DNA of 61,667 nt from Bacteroidia bacterium (lineage in GTDB: Bacteria; Bacteroidota; Bacteroidia; Flavobacteriales; Flavobacteriaceae): positions 1 through 61,667 of the forward strand of contig JAUIKY010000018.1 of NCBI GenBank assembly GCA_030430535.1, read 5' to 3'. This document shows, piece by piece, positions 9,277 through 19,082 of the stretch. Under the pieces are notes generated by a model. That model worked only from the letters and a program-made list of their open reading frames with translations. It searched no databases and was not told where the DNA came from. Position 1 is the first letter of the stretch, and each line of letters begins with the position of its first letter. A program made the position numbers and the translations under genes.

Positions 9277-12200
9277 ATGTTTAAAAAATTTATAAAACGC
9301 CCCGTTTTGGCCATTGTCATTTCGGTCATTATCCTATTTGTCGGGGGGCTATCCATAAAACAACTACCCATTTCGCAGTTTCCACAAATTGCGCCTACCA
9401 CTGTAAATATTTTTATTGCCTATCCAGGCTCCAGTGCCGAAGTATTGGTGAATTCTACTTTAATTCCTTTAGAAACCGCCATAAACGGTGTGCAAGGCAT
9501 GCGTTATATCGCTTCTGATGCCACCAGTGCCGGCGAGGCCACCGTACGTGTTATTTTCGAGCCGGGCACCGACCCTAACCAAGCTGTAGTGAGGGTGAAA
9601 ACCCGTGTGGACCAAGTGATGCCCTTACTGCCCGAACTGGTGCAACGCGAAGGTGTAATCATTACACCAATCCAACCCAGCATGCTCATGTACGTTAACC
9701 TGTCGAGTACCGATAAGAATAACGACGAAAAGTTTCTTTACAACTATGCCTACACCAAAATCATTCCCGAAATTCAACGTATAAACGGTATTGCCAACGT
9801 CCAAATATTGGGTAGCCGAAAATACGCTATGCGGGTTTGGTTGAAGCCAGATCGTATGCGTGCTTATAATATTTCGGCCGAAGAGGTGCTTGAAGCCATG
9901 GAAGAGCAAAGTATTTTAGCGCGCCCCGGCCGATTGGGAAGGAGCTCGGGGATTACCTCCCAATCTTTGGAATATGTATTGACCTACCAAAACCGGTACA
10001 ACGAACCCGACCAATACAAGGAAATTATTATTCGAGCCAACAAAGAAGGCGAAATCATTAAACTGGCCGATATTGCCGATGTAAAACTGGGCAGTGAGTT
10101 TTTCGACATTTATTCAAATTTAGACGGAAAACCATCGGCGTCCATCGTGTTAAAACAAACTTTTGGTAGTAACGGTAGCGATGTCATCGATGCCGTAAAG
10201 GAAAAGTTGGCCGAACTGGAACAGGAACTGCCGCCTAACATCGATTTTCAGATCAGTTATGATGTATCCAATTTTCTCGATGCCTCCATAGAACAAGTAT
10301 TGCACACCTTACGGGACGCCTTTATCCTCGTGGCCATTGTGGTATTCCTGTTTTTGGGTGATTGGCGTTCTACACTAATCCCCATCATTGCCGTGCCCGT
10401 ATCATTGGTTGGTGCCTTTTTCGTCATGCAAATCTTTGGGCTGTCCATAAACTTAATAACCCTTTTCGCATTGGTTTTGGCCATTGGTATTGTGGTCGAT
10501 GATGCTATTGTAGTGGTTGAGGCCGTACATGTAAAAATGGAAGAAGAACACTTAACCCCCTACAAAGCCTCGTATGCTGTGGTGGGCGAAATTGGTGGTG
10601 CCATTATCGCCATAACATTGGTTATGGTTTCGGTATTTATCCCCATTTCGTTCATGACAGGCCCGGTTGGTGTTTTTTATAGACAGTTTTCAATAACTAT
10701 GGCTGGGGCTATTGTCATTTCGGCATTGGTCGCCTTAACCCTCACCCCAGTGCTTTGTGCCATGATTTTGAAGCACAACAATGGCAAAAAACGAAAAACC
10801 CCAATGGATAAATTTATCGATTGGTTTAACGGCGGATTTGAAAAATTAACCGGAAGGTACGTTAAGGTTTTGAATAAAATTGTAGCCAGAAGGATTTTAA
10901 CCTTTGGACTGTTAATTGCGTTCTGTACGGGTATTTTTATCACTAACAAAGTGCTTCCATCGGGGTTTATTCCCAATGAAGACCAAGGTATGATTTACGC
11001 CATTATTCAAACCCCTCCCGGTGCTACCTTAGAGCGTACCAACGAAGTCGCCAGAAAACTGCAAGCCATCTGTGAAGAAACCGAAGGCGTGGAGTCTGTT
11101 TCTTCTTTGGCCGGTTACGAAATCATGACCGAAGGCCGGGGCTCAAACGCAGGGACCTGCCTCATTAACCTAAAACCATGGTCTCAACGCCATCATTCGG
11201 TTCACGAGATTATGGAAGAATTGGAAGAAGAAACCAAAGACCTCGGTGCCGTAATTGAGTACTTCGAGCCACCAGCCGTTCCCGGGTTTGGTTCTTCCGG
11301 CGGATTCGCTTTGCGTTTATTGGACAAAACCAATTCAACGGACTACCACAAGTTTGAAAAAATCAATTCCGATTTTATGGATGCCTTGTCACAGCGCAAG
11401 GAACTGTCTGGTTTGTTCACGTTTTTCTCAGCGCAGTACCCACAATACGAGCTAAAAATCAATAACAAAATAGCCATGCAAAAAGGCGTTACCGTTGCAA
11501 AGGCTATGGAAAACCTAAATATCTTAATAGGCAGCACCTACGAACAAGGGTTTATCCGCTTCGGAAGGTTTTTTAAGGTTTATACACAAGCGGCACCTTC
11601 CTATAGACGAATCCCAACTGATTTGGAAAAATTGTTTGTAAAGAACGAAGAAGGCGAAATGGTGCCTTATTCGGCATTTATGTCCATCGAAAAGAAACTT
11701 GGCCCAAATGAAATTACACGATACAATTTATATAATTCTGCTGCCATTAGAGGTTTGCCCGCTGCGGGTTTCACCAGTGGCGATGCCATACAAGCCATTA
11801 AAGAAGTGGCAGCGCAAAAATTGCCCAGAGGTTACGATATAGCTTGGGAAGGCCTTTCTTTTGACGAAGCCAGAAGAGGCAACGAATCATTGTACATTTT
11901 TATTGTGGTACTCGTTTTTGTGTATTTTGTTTTGGCTGCCCAATACGAAAGTTTCATTTTGCCCCTTACCGTTATTTTATCTTTGCCCGTTGGGGTTTTC
12001 GGCTCATTCCTCTTTTTAAAAATGATGGGGCTGGCCAACGATGTTTATGCCCAAATAGGGGTAATCATGTTGGTTGGCCTTTTAGGCAAAAACGCCGTAT
12101 TAATTGTTGAATATGCGGTACAGAAACACCAGCAGGGTGCTACAGTTTTAGAAGCAGCCATTGAAGGTGCCAAAGCCAGATTCAGGCCTGTTTTAATGAC

Positions 12201-12525
12201 TTCATTTGCCTTTATCGCTGGGTTGATTCCCCTCGTTATAGCCACTGGTGTCGGCGCCATTGGAAACAGGACCATTGGCGGGTCTGCGATGGGCGGTATG
12301 CTTATCGGTACTCTATTCGGGGGGTTGTTAATCCCAGGGCTGTATTTTGTTTTTGCTAAACTTTCGGAAGGCAGAAGTTTGATTAAGGACGAATCTACCG
12401 AAACCCTTTCAGAAGAATTCATTAGAAATAGCGAAGCCGAAAACCAAACAAAAATCAATACAGCAAGCATTGGCAAGCTTACCAAACTATTGAAAAAACT
12501 CACTAAAAAAAGAAACAATGAATAG
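9277..12525 (+). CDS. RND efflux inner-membrane transporter (AcrB/HAE1 family)
   Basis: This 1082-residue proton-driven pump has the HAE1 layout of 12 transmembrane helices and two large periplasmic loops. The N-terminus reads MFKKFIKRPVLAIVISVII. The proton-relay aspartates are in AIGIVVDDAIVVVEAVHVKMEE (helix 4). The second half contains VLVFVYFVLAAQYES and IGVIMLVGLLGKNAVLIVEYA. The C-terminal tail (about 60 residues, charged) is longer than in AcrB. The stop overlaps the start of the outer-membrane gene by 8 nt. Hydrophobic or amphiphilic drugs are the expected substrates rather than metal ions, because the sequence is of HAE rather than CusA type. Confidence 0.95.
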   Translation: MFKKFIKRPVLAIVISVIILFVGGLSIKQLPISQFPQIAPTTVNIFIAYPGSSAEVLVNSTLIPLETAINGVQGMRYIASDATSAGEATVRVIFEPGTDPNQAVVRVKTRVDQVMPLLPELVQREGVIITPIQPSMLMYVNLSSTDKNNDEKFLYNYAYTKIIPEIQRINGIANVQILGSRKYAMRVWLKPDRMRAYNISAEEVLEAMEEQSILARPGRLGRSSGITSQSLEYVLTYQNRYNEPDQYKEIIIRANKEGEIIKLADIADVKLGSEFFDIYSNLDGKPSASIVLKQTFGSNGSDVIDAVKEKLAELEQELPPNIDFQISYDVSNFLDASIEQVLHTLRDAFILVAIVVFLFLGDWRSTLIPIIAVPVSLVGAFFVMQIFGLSINLITLFALVLAIGIVVDDAIVVVEAVHVKMEEEHLTPYKASYAVVGEIGGAIIAITLVMVSVFIPISFMTGPVGVFYRQFSITMAGAIVISALVALTLTPVLCAMILKHNNGKKRKTPMDKFIDWFNGGFEKLTGRYVKVLNKIVARRILTFGLLIAFCTGIFITNKVLPSGFIPNEDQGMIYAIIQTPPGATLERTNEVARKLQAICEETEGVESVSSLAGYEIMTEGRGSNAGTCLINLKPWSQRHHSVHEIMEELEEETKDLGAVIEYFEPPAVPGFGSSGGFALRLLDKTNSTDYHKFEKINSDFMDALSQRKELSGLFTFFSAQYPQYELKINNKIAMQKGVTVAKAMENLNILIGSTYEQGFIRFGRFFKVYTQAAPSYRRIPTDLEKLFVKNEEGEMVPYSAFMSIEKKLGPNEITRYNLYNSAAIRGLPAAGFTSGDAIQAIKEVAAQKLPRGYDIAWEGLSFDEARRGNESLYIFIVVLVFVYFVLAAQYESFILPLTVILSLPVGVFGSFLFLKMMGLANDVYAQIGVIMLVGLLGKNAVLIVEYAVQKHQQGATVLEAAIEGAKARFRPVLMTSFAFIAGLIPLVIATGVGAIGNRTIGGSAMGGMLIGTLFGGLLIPGLYFVFAKLSEGRSLIKDESTETLSEEFIRNSEAENQTKINTASIGKLTKLLKKLTKKRNNE

Positions 12526-13966
12526 ATCTAAAAAATCATTGAAACGCCTTACCCCTTTTTGGAGCGGCACACTCATCATACTTTTTATGTATGCCTGTGT
12601 GCCCACCAAAACCGTAAGAGAAGCGAACCTCGCTGTACCAGAGACGTTCCAAAATCAAATAACGGACACATCCAACACGGCCAACGTTAATTGGAAGGAT
12701 TTTTTTTCGGATCCTAATTTGCAAACGTTAATAGATACGGCTTTGTCCAACAACCAAGAGTTGAATATTATGCTGCAAAGCATCGATATGGCCAAAAACG
12801 AAATACAGGCCAAAAAAGGAGAATACCTGCCGTTTGTTGGTATTTCAGCAGGTGCCGACACAGAAAAGGTAGGCGAGTACACCCGAAACGGTGCCGTTGA
12901 AAAAAATCTGGATATCGAGGAAGGTAAAGTATTCCCAGAACCCCTATCTAATTTTTCAGCAGGTTTAACGGCTTCATGGGAACTCGATATTTGGAAAAAA
13001 ATGCGCAATGAAAAAAAGGCTGCCGTTTTGGAATATTTAGCTTCCGTTGAGGGCAAAAATTTTATGGTTACCCAATTAGTTTCAGAAATTGCTAGTGCAT
13101 ATTATGAACTTATGGCTTTGGACAACCAGTTGGACATCATCAAACAAAACCTGTCCATTCAACAAAACGCCCTTAAAATGGTGAAACTTCAAAAAGAAGC
13201 AGCCAGAGCCACCCAATTGGCCGTAAGACGATTTGAGGCCGAAGTTTTAAAAAACCAAAGCAACAAATACAACATCGAGCAACGTATTGTCGAAACCGAA
13301 AATGCCATCAATTTTTTGGCGGGTAGGTTTCCGCAGCACGTAAAACGAAGCTCACAGGGTTTTACGGAACTTTCAATAAAATCTCTCGATGCTGGCATTC
13401 CGTCGCAGTTGCTGCAAAACCGTCCCGATATTAAGAAAGCAGAATTAGAACTATCGGCAGCGAAACTTAGCGTAAAGGCAGCGAAAGCTAATTTTTTTCC
13501 GTCTATTGGCATTAAGGCAGGAGTTGGGCTAGAGGCATTTCAAACCAAATTTTTAACGCACATGCCACAATCTTTAGCTTACTCGTTGGCAGGCGATTTG
13601 GTGGCGCCTTTAATCAATAGAAACGCCATAAAAGCAGAATATAAAAATGCGACCGACAAACAATTGCAAGCTGTTTTCGAATACGAAAAGGCTATTTTAA
13701 AGGCTTACATTGAAGTAGCCAACCAAGTGTCGAATGTTGAAAAACTCAACCAAAGTTATAAATTGAAGGAAGACCAAGTTGAAGCTTTAACCGAATCCAT
13801 TGAGCTATCGATAAAGTTATTTAAATCGGCCCGTGCCGAATACACCGAAGTGTTGTTGACACAGCGTGAGGCACTGGATTCCAAAATTGAAATTATCGAA
13901 ACCAAAAGAGACCAGCTTCTGGCCAACCTTAAACTGTACCAAGCTTTAGGTGGCGGCTGGAACTAA
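12518..13966 (+). CDS. outer-membrane efflux lipoprotein (TolC/OprM, NodT type)
   Basis: This 482-residue channel completes the tripartite pump. It has a lipoprotein signal with Cys27 (FMYAC), the two repeated outer-membrane efflux domains with long helices (for example IASAYYELMALDNQLDIIKQN and LLQNRPDIKKAELELSAAK), and the NodT-type sequence DPNLQTLIDTALSNNQEL near residue 65. The start overlaps the pump gene by 8 nt. An intrinsic terminator closes the operon at 13988. Confidence 0.93.
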   Translation: MNRSKKSLKRLTPFWSGTLIILFMYACVPTKTVREANLAVPETFQNQITDTSNTANVNWKDFFSDPNLQTLIDTALSNNQELNIMLQSIDMAKNEIQAKKGEYLPFVGISAGADTEKVGEYTRNGAVEKNLDIEEGKVFPEPLSNFSAGLTASWELDIWKKMRNEKKAAVLEYLASVEGKNFMVTQLVSEIASAYYELMALDNQLDIIKQNLSIQQNALKMVKLQKEAARATQLAVRRFEAEVLKNQSNKYNIEQRIVETENAINFLAGRFPQHVKRSSQGFTELSIKSLDAGIPSQLLQNRPDIKKAELELSAAKLSVKAAKANFFPSIGIKAGVGLEAFQTKFLTHMPQSLAYSLAGDLVAPLINRNAIKAEYKNATDKQLQAVFEYEKAILKAYIEVANQVSNVEKLNQSYKLKEDQVEALTESIELSIKLFKSARAEYTEVLLTQREALDSKIEIIETKRDQLLANLKLYQALGGGWN

Positions 13967-13987
13967 AATATACTCGACATTCTTTTT

Positions 13988-14021
13988 AAAAACCGTTCAA
14001 TTTAATTTGGGCGGTTTTTTT
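13988..14021 (+). terminator. intrinsic terminator of the RND operon
   Basis: AAAAACCGTTCAA pairs with TTTGGGCGGTTTTT (13 bp, two G-U), followed by a T-run. The right arm also holds the -33 element of the next gene's promoter. Confidence 0.8.
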
Positions 14022-14033
14022 ATGCTATTTTTG
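14006..14033 (+). promoter_or_regulatory. promoter of the ABC ATPase gene
   Basis: A perfect -7 box TATTTTTG at 14026-14033 with TTTG at 14006-14009 (spacer 16 nt, slightly short). The ATG at 14039 is only 5 nt downstream, so the mRNA should be leaderless. Confidence 0.6.
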
Positions 14034-14038
14034 CAACC

Positions 14039-14950
14039 ATGCTCAACGTAAAAAACCTAACATTTTCATACAATAAAAAGCCTGTTTTAAAAAACATTTC
14101 TTTTAAAGCGGAAGCTGGCGAAAACTTGGCTATTATTGGCGAAAGCGGTGCCGGAAAAAGCACGTTGTTGAAAGTTTTATACGGCGAATATGATTTGGAC
14201 AAAGGCCAAATTTTTTGGAAAAACAAACAGATTCTTGGCCCGAAATTCAATTTAGTGGTGGGATACGATTTTATGAAATACGTTGCCCAAGAATTTGACT
14301 TGATGCCTGTTACATCGGTTGAGGAAAATATAGCCAAACATCTATCGCGCTTTTTTCCGGAAGAAACCCAAAAACGCGTTGACGAATTAATACAAGTAGT
14401 GGAGCTTGAAGCATTTGCCAAAACCAAAGTAAAACAGCTAAGTGGCGGACAAAAACAACGGGTAGCATTGGCCAGAGCATTAGCCAAACAGCCCGAAATT
14501 TTATTGCTCGACGAACCTTTTAGCCATATCGACAATTTTAAAAAACAAAGCTTAAGGCGCAGTGTTTTTAGATACCTAAAGGAAAAAAAAATCACCTGTA
14601 TTGTAGCTACACACGATAAAGAAGATGTTCTGGGTTTTGCCGATAATATGATGGTTTTGAATAACCAAAACATTGAAGCCTACAACACGCCCCAACATTT
14701 GTACGGCAATCCGAAAATCCCGCTTGTAGCTTCCTTTTTCGGTGAATTTAATACGATTGATGGCAAAATAGTCTATTCGCACCAACTGAAAGCAGTTAAA
14801 AAATCGAACTTAAAAGCCATCGTTATCCGAAGTTATTTTAAAGGGTCTTATTTTTTAATTGAAGCCGATTTGAATGGGGCAATTGTGTTTTTTGAGCACC
14901 ACGCCTCTTTAAATAAAAACGCTAAAGTTTATTTATCAATTTCAGAATAA
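14039..14950 (+). CDS. ABC transporter ATP-binding protein
   Basis: The 303-residue protein has a full nucleotide-binding domain: Walker A GESGAGKST near residue 38, Q-loop region YVAQEFDLMPVTSVEENI, signature LSGGQKQRVALARALA, Walker B ILLLDEPFSHID and the switch histidine in VATHDKED. Residues about 220-303 form an extra C-terminal segment, as in importers with a TOBE-like regulatory domain (SLNKNAKVYLSIS). No permease or binding protein lies nearby, so partner and substrate are unknown. The 3' end overlaps the convergent WYL gene by 22 nt. Confidence 0.88.
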   Translation: MLNVKNLTFSYNKKPVLKNISFKAEAGENLAIIGESGAGKSTLLKVLYGEYDLDKGQIFWKNKQILGPKFNLVVGYDFMKYVAQEFDLMPVTSVEENIAKHLSRFFPEETQKRVDELIQVVELEAFAKTKVKQLSGGQKQRVALARALAKQPEILLLDEPFSHIDNFKKQSLRRSVFRYLKEKKITCIVATHDKEDVLGFADNMMVLNNQNIEAYNTPQHLYGNPKIPLVASFFGEFNTIDGKIVYSHQLKAVKKSNLKAIVIRSYFKGSYFLIEADLNGAIVFFEHHASLNKNAKVYLSISE

Positions 14951-15939
14951 TTCAGAACCGACTGTTTCAATTTTTTTAATATTCGGTCTCGTAGTTTCTT
15001 TGGTTTTAACACCTCGATACTTTCTCCAAAACCAAGTATCAAACGTTCCAATTCAAAATTGTGCTGTACAAAAATACTGAAAACCGTACCGTCCTCGCGA
15101 GTTTCAATAACGCGTTGCGACCTGTGGAACGGTTTGGTAACCACGTAAGGAGCGTTCTTTTTATCCACCCAAAACTGAACACGCTGCGGTCTGGAATTAG
15201 ACACGGTTACGCCCACAACATCCCTATAAAATTCATCGCCATCAATTTGTAAATCTTTGTATTGCATTTCTGGGCAATTCTCAATTTTTATCATTCGATC
15301 CAAAGCCAAGGTTATCAATTTATCTTTATTGAAACCTAACAAAAACCACCGATTGTTAAACTCTTTTAAAAGCTGCGGATGCACTTGCATTACACTTGGT
15401 TTTTTGGCAGAAAACGATTGATAGGTTACCTTAACCCCCTTTTGATTTTGAATGGCTTCGTAAACCACATCAATAAATTCCAGCCCCTTCAACTGTTCAT
15501 TTTTATCCAAATGAATAATGGCTCGTTTATCTTTTTGCGAAGAATAAACTGAGTCTTCCAAACGCTGCAATACCCCGTCCATTTCCTTAAACAACGAAAA
15601 ATCCTTAAACTGTCGGAGCACTTGTATCGCTTCATTCATCACCTTAACATCCTTGTCGGTTACAGGAATGTTTACAATACTAAAATCGTCTTCGGCATAC
15701 TTATAAAATTTCCGGTCGTAAACCACAATGGGTGCGTTGTAGCCCAATTTATCGCTGCGCATCATTTGGATGTCCAGTTGCACGGTACGTTTGCTAACAT
15801 CTACATCTTTGTCTTCGTATTCATAAAGCGCATCAGAGCAAGCGATTATCAAATCGTCTAGCGTCCATTGTCTAAATTTATTTTGCAGACATTTATCAAT
15901 GGTTTTGTATCGAATTAAAGCGTTTTTATTTACGGCCAT
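14929..15939 (-). CDS. WYL-domain transcriptional regulator
   Basis: This 336-residue regulator has an N-terminal winged helix-turn-helix (ALIRYKTIDKCLQNKF, SKRTVQLDIQMM), a central WYL domain (residues about 165-235: VYEAIQNQKGVKVTYQSF, HPQLLKEFNNRWFLLGF) and a WCX C-terminal extension (LERLILGFGESIEVLKP). WYL domains bind nucleic acids or nucleotides and often control defence or DNA/RNA-repair genes. The start MAVNKN at 15939 is preferred over one 16 codons upstream, because the longer start lies at the edge of the operator and adds no conserved sequence. An inverted repeat at 15979-16001 in its leader recurs before rtcB. It probably regulates itself and rtcB (inference). Confidence 0.9.
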   Translation of the reverse strand: MAVNKNALIRYKTIDKCLQNKFRQWTLDDLIIACSDALYEYEDKDVDVSKRTVQLDIQMMRSDKLGYNAPIVVYDRKFYKYAEDDFSIVNIPVTDKDVKVMNEAIQVLRQFKDFSLFKEMDGVLQRLEDSVYSSQKDKRAIIHLDKNEQLKGLEFIDVVYEAIQNQKGVKVTYQSFSAKKPSVMQVHPQLLKEFNNRWFLLGFNKDKLITLALDRMIKIENCPEMQYKDLQIDGDEFYRDVVGVTVSNSRPQRVQFWVDKKNAPYVVTKPFHRSQRVIETREDGTVFSIFVQHNFELERLILGFGESIEVLKPKKLRDRILKKLKQSVLNYSEIDK

Positions 15940-15978
15940 TTTGCATCGTTTTTTAAGTAGAAATGAAGGTAAATAAAT

Positions 15979-16001
15979 TCTACGCAATCATTTTGCGTAG
16001 A
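15979..16001. promoter_or_regulatory. putative WYL-regulator operator at its own gene
   Basis: A perfect inverted repeat TCTACGCAA-TCATT-TTGCGTAGA (9-bp arms, 5-nt spacer) lies 40-62 nt upstream of the WYL ATG. The inner core CGCAA-N5-TTGCG is identical to that at 17051-17069 before rtcB. Confidence 0.65.
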
Positions 16002-16110
16002 TTAGTTTTTGAATGAAAATTTCATTTTAAAACAAAAAATTCTTGCATTTTTTAAAAAAAGTTAATACTTCGTATTAAAGGGGCTAATTTCCTGGAAATG
16101 AAAAAATAAA

Positions 16111-16143
16111 TTTTGAAAATTGAAAAATTAATCCAAATCTTTG
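16111..16143 (+). promoter_or_regulatory. promoter of the candidate small RNA
   Basis: TTTTG at 16111-16115, a 20-nt spacer and AATCTTTG at 16136-16143 fit the Bacteroidetes promoter with one deviation (TA to AA). Transcription would start near 16150. Confidence 0.55.
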
Positions 16144-16149
16144 CAGCGC

Positions 16150-16317
16150 AATACAGCAAAAAATAATATTAAAACTCGAAGCTATGTGTTTATTCATATC
16201 ATATCAAAATTTCCCGAAAGGACGCTTGTCCTTCATGGTGCTTCGAGCGTATAGTTAATATACTTTTTCAAAACAATGAAAAATCCGAAGCAATTAAAAA
16301 ACTGTTTCGGATTTTTT
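16150..16317 (+). ncRNA. candidate structured small RNA between the WYL and TPR/rtcB genes
   Basis: This roughly 168-nt unit has a promoter at 16111-16143 and an intrinsic terminator at 16279-16317, with no ORF between. CTCGAAGC at 16175-16182 pairs with GCTTCGAG at 16240-16247 (8 bp), continued after a small internal loop by ATG/CAT at 16184-16186 and 16234-16236. A second hairpin, AAGGAC-GCTT-GTCCTT, occupies 16218-16233. About 31 nt (16187-16217) stay unpaired on the 5' side. A long closing stem with an open loop recalls Y RNAs, which lie next to RtcB genes in other bacteria, but no Ro protein is visible. I do not recognise a known family. Confidence 0.55.
16279..16317 (+). terminator. intrinsic terminator of the candidate small RNA
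   Basis: AAAAATCCGAAGC at 16279-16291 pairs with GTTTCGGATTTTT at 16304-16316 (13 bp, one G-U), ending in a run of six T. It has no upstream ORF to terminate. Confidence 0.85.
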
Positions 16318-16375
16318 GTTTCCGGCCATTAGCAGGTCTGCTAAATCATTTTCCGAAACAAAAGAAATTTAAAAT

Positions 16376-16476
16376 TGTGACGTCACACAGAGCATGGTCA
16401 TCGAGCGTAGTCGAGATGCCTTCGAAGTGTTTCAAAAACGAAATTACTAAATCGCATCCTGAACTAAATTCAGGAT
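16376..16476. repeat. cluster of intergenic palindromes (REP-like)
   Basis: Three palindromic units lie in the leader of the TPR gene: a perfect 12-bp palindrome TGTGACGTCACA at 16376-16387, an imperfect dyad with two TCGA cores at 16392-16419, and ATCCTGAA-CTAAA-TTCAGGAT at 16456-16476. The last two resemble dispersed intergenic palindromes that I recall from Flavobacteria. Confidence 0.5.
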
Positions 16477-16490
16477 AAAACATTAAAACA

Positions 16491-17033
16491 ATGGACACGA
16501 ATTTGTTAAACAACTACGTGCTTAAAGCGATTGATGCTTATCCATACGACCTGGAAGAAACCGTAGAAAACCTAAACTACGCTTTGGCTTACGAGAGCAA
16601 TAATGCTTATGCCCTATATTTAATGGGCCGTTTGCAAGCCGAGCAATTGGGCGATTACGAAAAGGCGAAGCAATATTTTGCCGAAGCTTTGGCCAACAAG
16701 ATGGATTTTCCGAAGGTTTACCAACATTACATTTTGGTGTTGATATGGAATGAAGATTACGCGGAAGCCCAAAAATTAATTGACTTTGCGTTAACCGTAA
16801 AAGGCATTGGCAAAGGGCTGATTTGGTACTATCAAGGGTTGCTTTTTGAGTACCAAGCGGCATACAAAAAAGCCATAAAAGCATTAAAAACAGCAAAAGC
16901 ATTGGGTTACAACGATGGTTTTATCAATCACTTAAACGCCGAAATATCGCGGGTTAAAAATAAAATGAAACCCAAAAAGAAAAAGGCTTCCAAGCCCAAA
17001 AAGAACAGCAAGAGGAAGCAAAACAAAAAATAA
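16491..17033 (+). CDS. tetratricopeptide-repeat protein with Lys-rich tail
   Basis: This 180-residue protein has TPR-type helix pairs over residues 5-150 (NNAYALYLMGRLQAEQLGDY, KAKQYFAEALANKMDFPKVY, YAEAQKLIDFAL, YKKAIKALKTAKALGYND). It ends in about 25 residues that are almost all Lys, Arg, Ser, Pro or Asn (from KMKPKKKKASKPKK onward). TPRs bind proteins, and such a tail often contacts RNA or acidic partners. It has no signal peptide. It lies between the candidate small RNA and rtcB, whose product also ends in a basic tail. A shared RNA-related role is inference. Confidence 0.8.
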   Translation: MDTNLLNNYVLKAIDAYPYDLEETVENLNYALAYESNNAYALYLMGRLQAEQLGDYEKAKQYFAEALANKMDFPKVYQHYILVLIWNEDYAEAQKLIDFALTVKGIGKGLIWYYQGLLFEYQAAYKKAIKALKTAKALGYNDGFINHLNAEISRVKNKMKPKKKKASKPKKNSKRKQNKK

Positions 17034-17050
17034 TTAACAAAACATTTAAC

Positions 17051-17069
17051 TGCGCAAAAAGATTGCGCA
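17051..17069. promoter_or_regulatory. putative WYL-regulator operator before rtcB
   Basis: An inverted repeat TGCGCAA-AAAGA-TTGCGCA (7-bp arms, 5-nt spacer) lies where the -33 region of the rtcB promoter should be. A weak -7 box (AATATTTG) follows at 17079-17086 and no TTTG lies at the proper distance upstream. This suggests activation rather than repression. With the base before each left arm, CTGCGCAA here matches CTACGCAA at 15980-15987 in 7 of 8 positions. Confidence 0.65.
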
Positions 17070-17100
17070 ATAGGGTAAAATATTTGCAGAGTAATTAATT

Positions 17101-18578
<1,478 letters not shown>

Positions 18579-18585
18579 AAAGGGC

Positions 18586-18622
18586 AAAAGCGGACTGACT
18601 TATGTTGGTCTGCTTTTTATTT
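18586..18622 (+). terminator. intrinsic terminator after rtcB
   Basis: A 14-bp stem (18586-18599 with 18604-18617, including three G-U pairs), a TTAT tetraloop and a T-run. It overlaps the last bases of the convergent GreA-like gene. Confidence 0.85.
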
Positions 18623-19082
18623 ATAACACCTCAACAATTTCAAACGACATATTCCTGAAACTTACAGAATCACCAACCGCCTTCCCTAACAGCAATTGCC
18701 CCATAGGCGTATGAGCCGAAATGGCATAAAATTTTTCATTTTCAAAAAGTAGTTCTCCGGCACTAATGGCGATAAAATAATTGGCCTGGGAGGTGTAAAC
18801 CACGCTGCCCAAACCAATGGTTTTTGAGCTGTTTTCAACATTAATTTTTGAAAGCACCTGTTTGGTCTTTTCAATTTCAGCCAATTGGTTACCCGCCTTT
18901 TCGCGTTCCAATTGCAGCATGGCCCGCCCTGTTTCGTGTTTGTCGCCCGCGGTGCTTTTGGTTTCAGATAGCAAAGACTCCTGAATTTCTTCAATCACCT
19001 TTTTTACCGACAGTAATTTTTGAGTGACGAAACCCTCACATTGGTTGTAAAGCTCTTGTTTTATCGCTATTTGGCCTTTCAT
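18621..19082 (-). CDS. GreA/GreB-family elongation factor-like protein
   Basis: This 153-residue protein has an N-terminal coiled-coil-like helix pair (residues 1-75, with LQLEREKAGNQLAEIEKTK) and a C-terminal domain with the GreA/GreB pattern YAISAHTPMGQLLLGKAVGDSVSF, as in the FKBP-like fold that docks on RNA polymerase. GreA proteins rescue backtracked polymerase through acidic residues at the coiled-coil tip. Here the tip region reads STAGDKHETG, so such a role is possible. In Bacteroidetes this family is often misnamed as a 3-oxoacyl-ACP synthase. It overlaps mtgA by 4 nt (ATGA). Confidence 0.75.
   Translation of the reverse strand: MKGQIAIKQELYNQCEGFVTQKLLSVKKVIEEIQESLLSETKSTAGDKHETGRAMLQLEREKAGNQLAEIEKTKQVLSKINVENSSKTIGLGSVVYTSQANYFIAISAGELLFENEKFYAISAHTPMGQLLLGKAVGDSVSFRNMSFEIVEVL

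Noticed and set aside
16141-16151. TTGCAGCGCAA at the small RNA start as an operator
   Set aside because: It is only one half-site and lacks the second arm at the right spacing.
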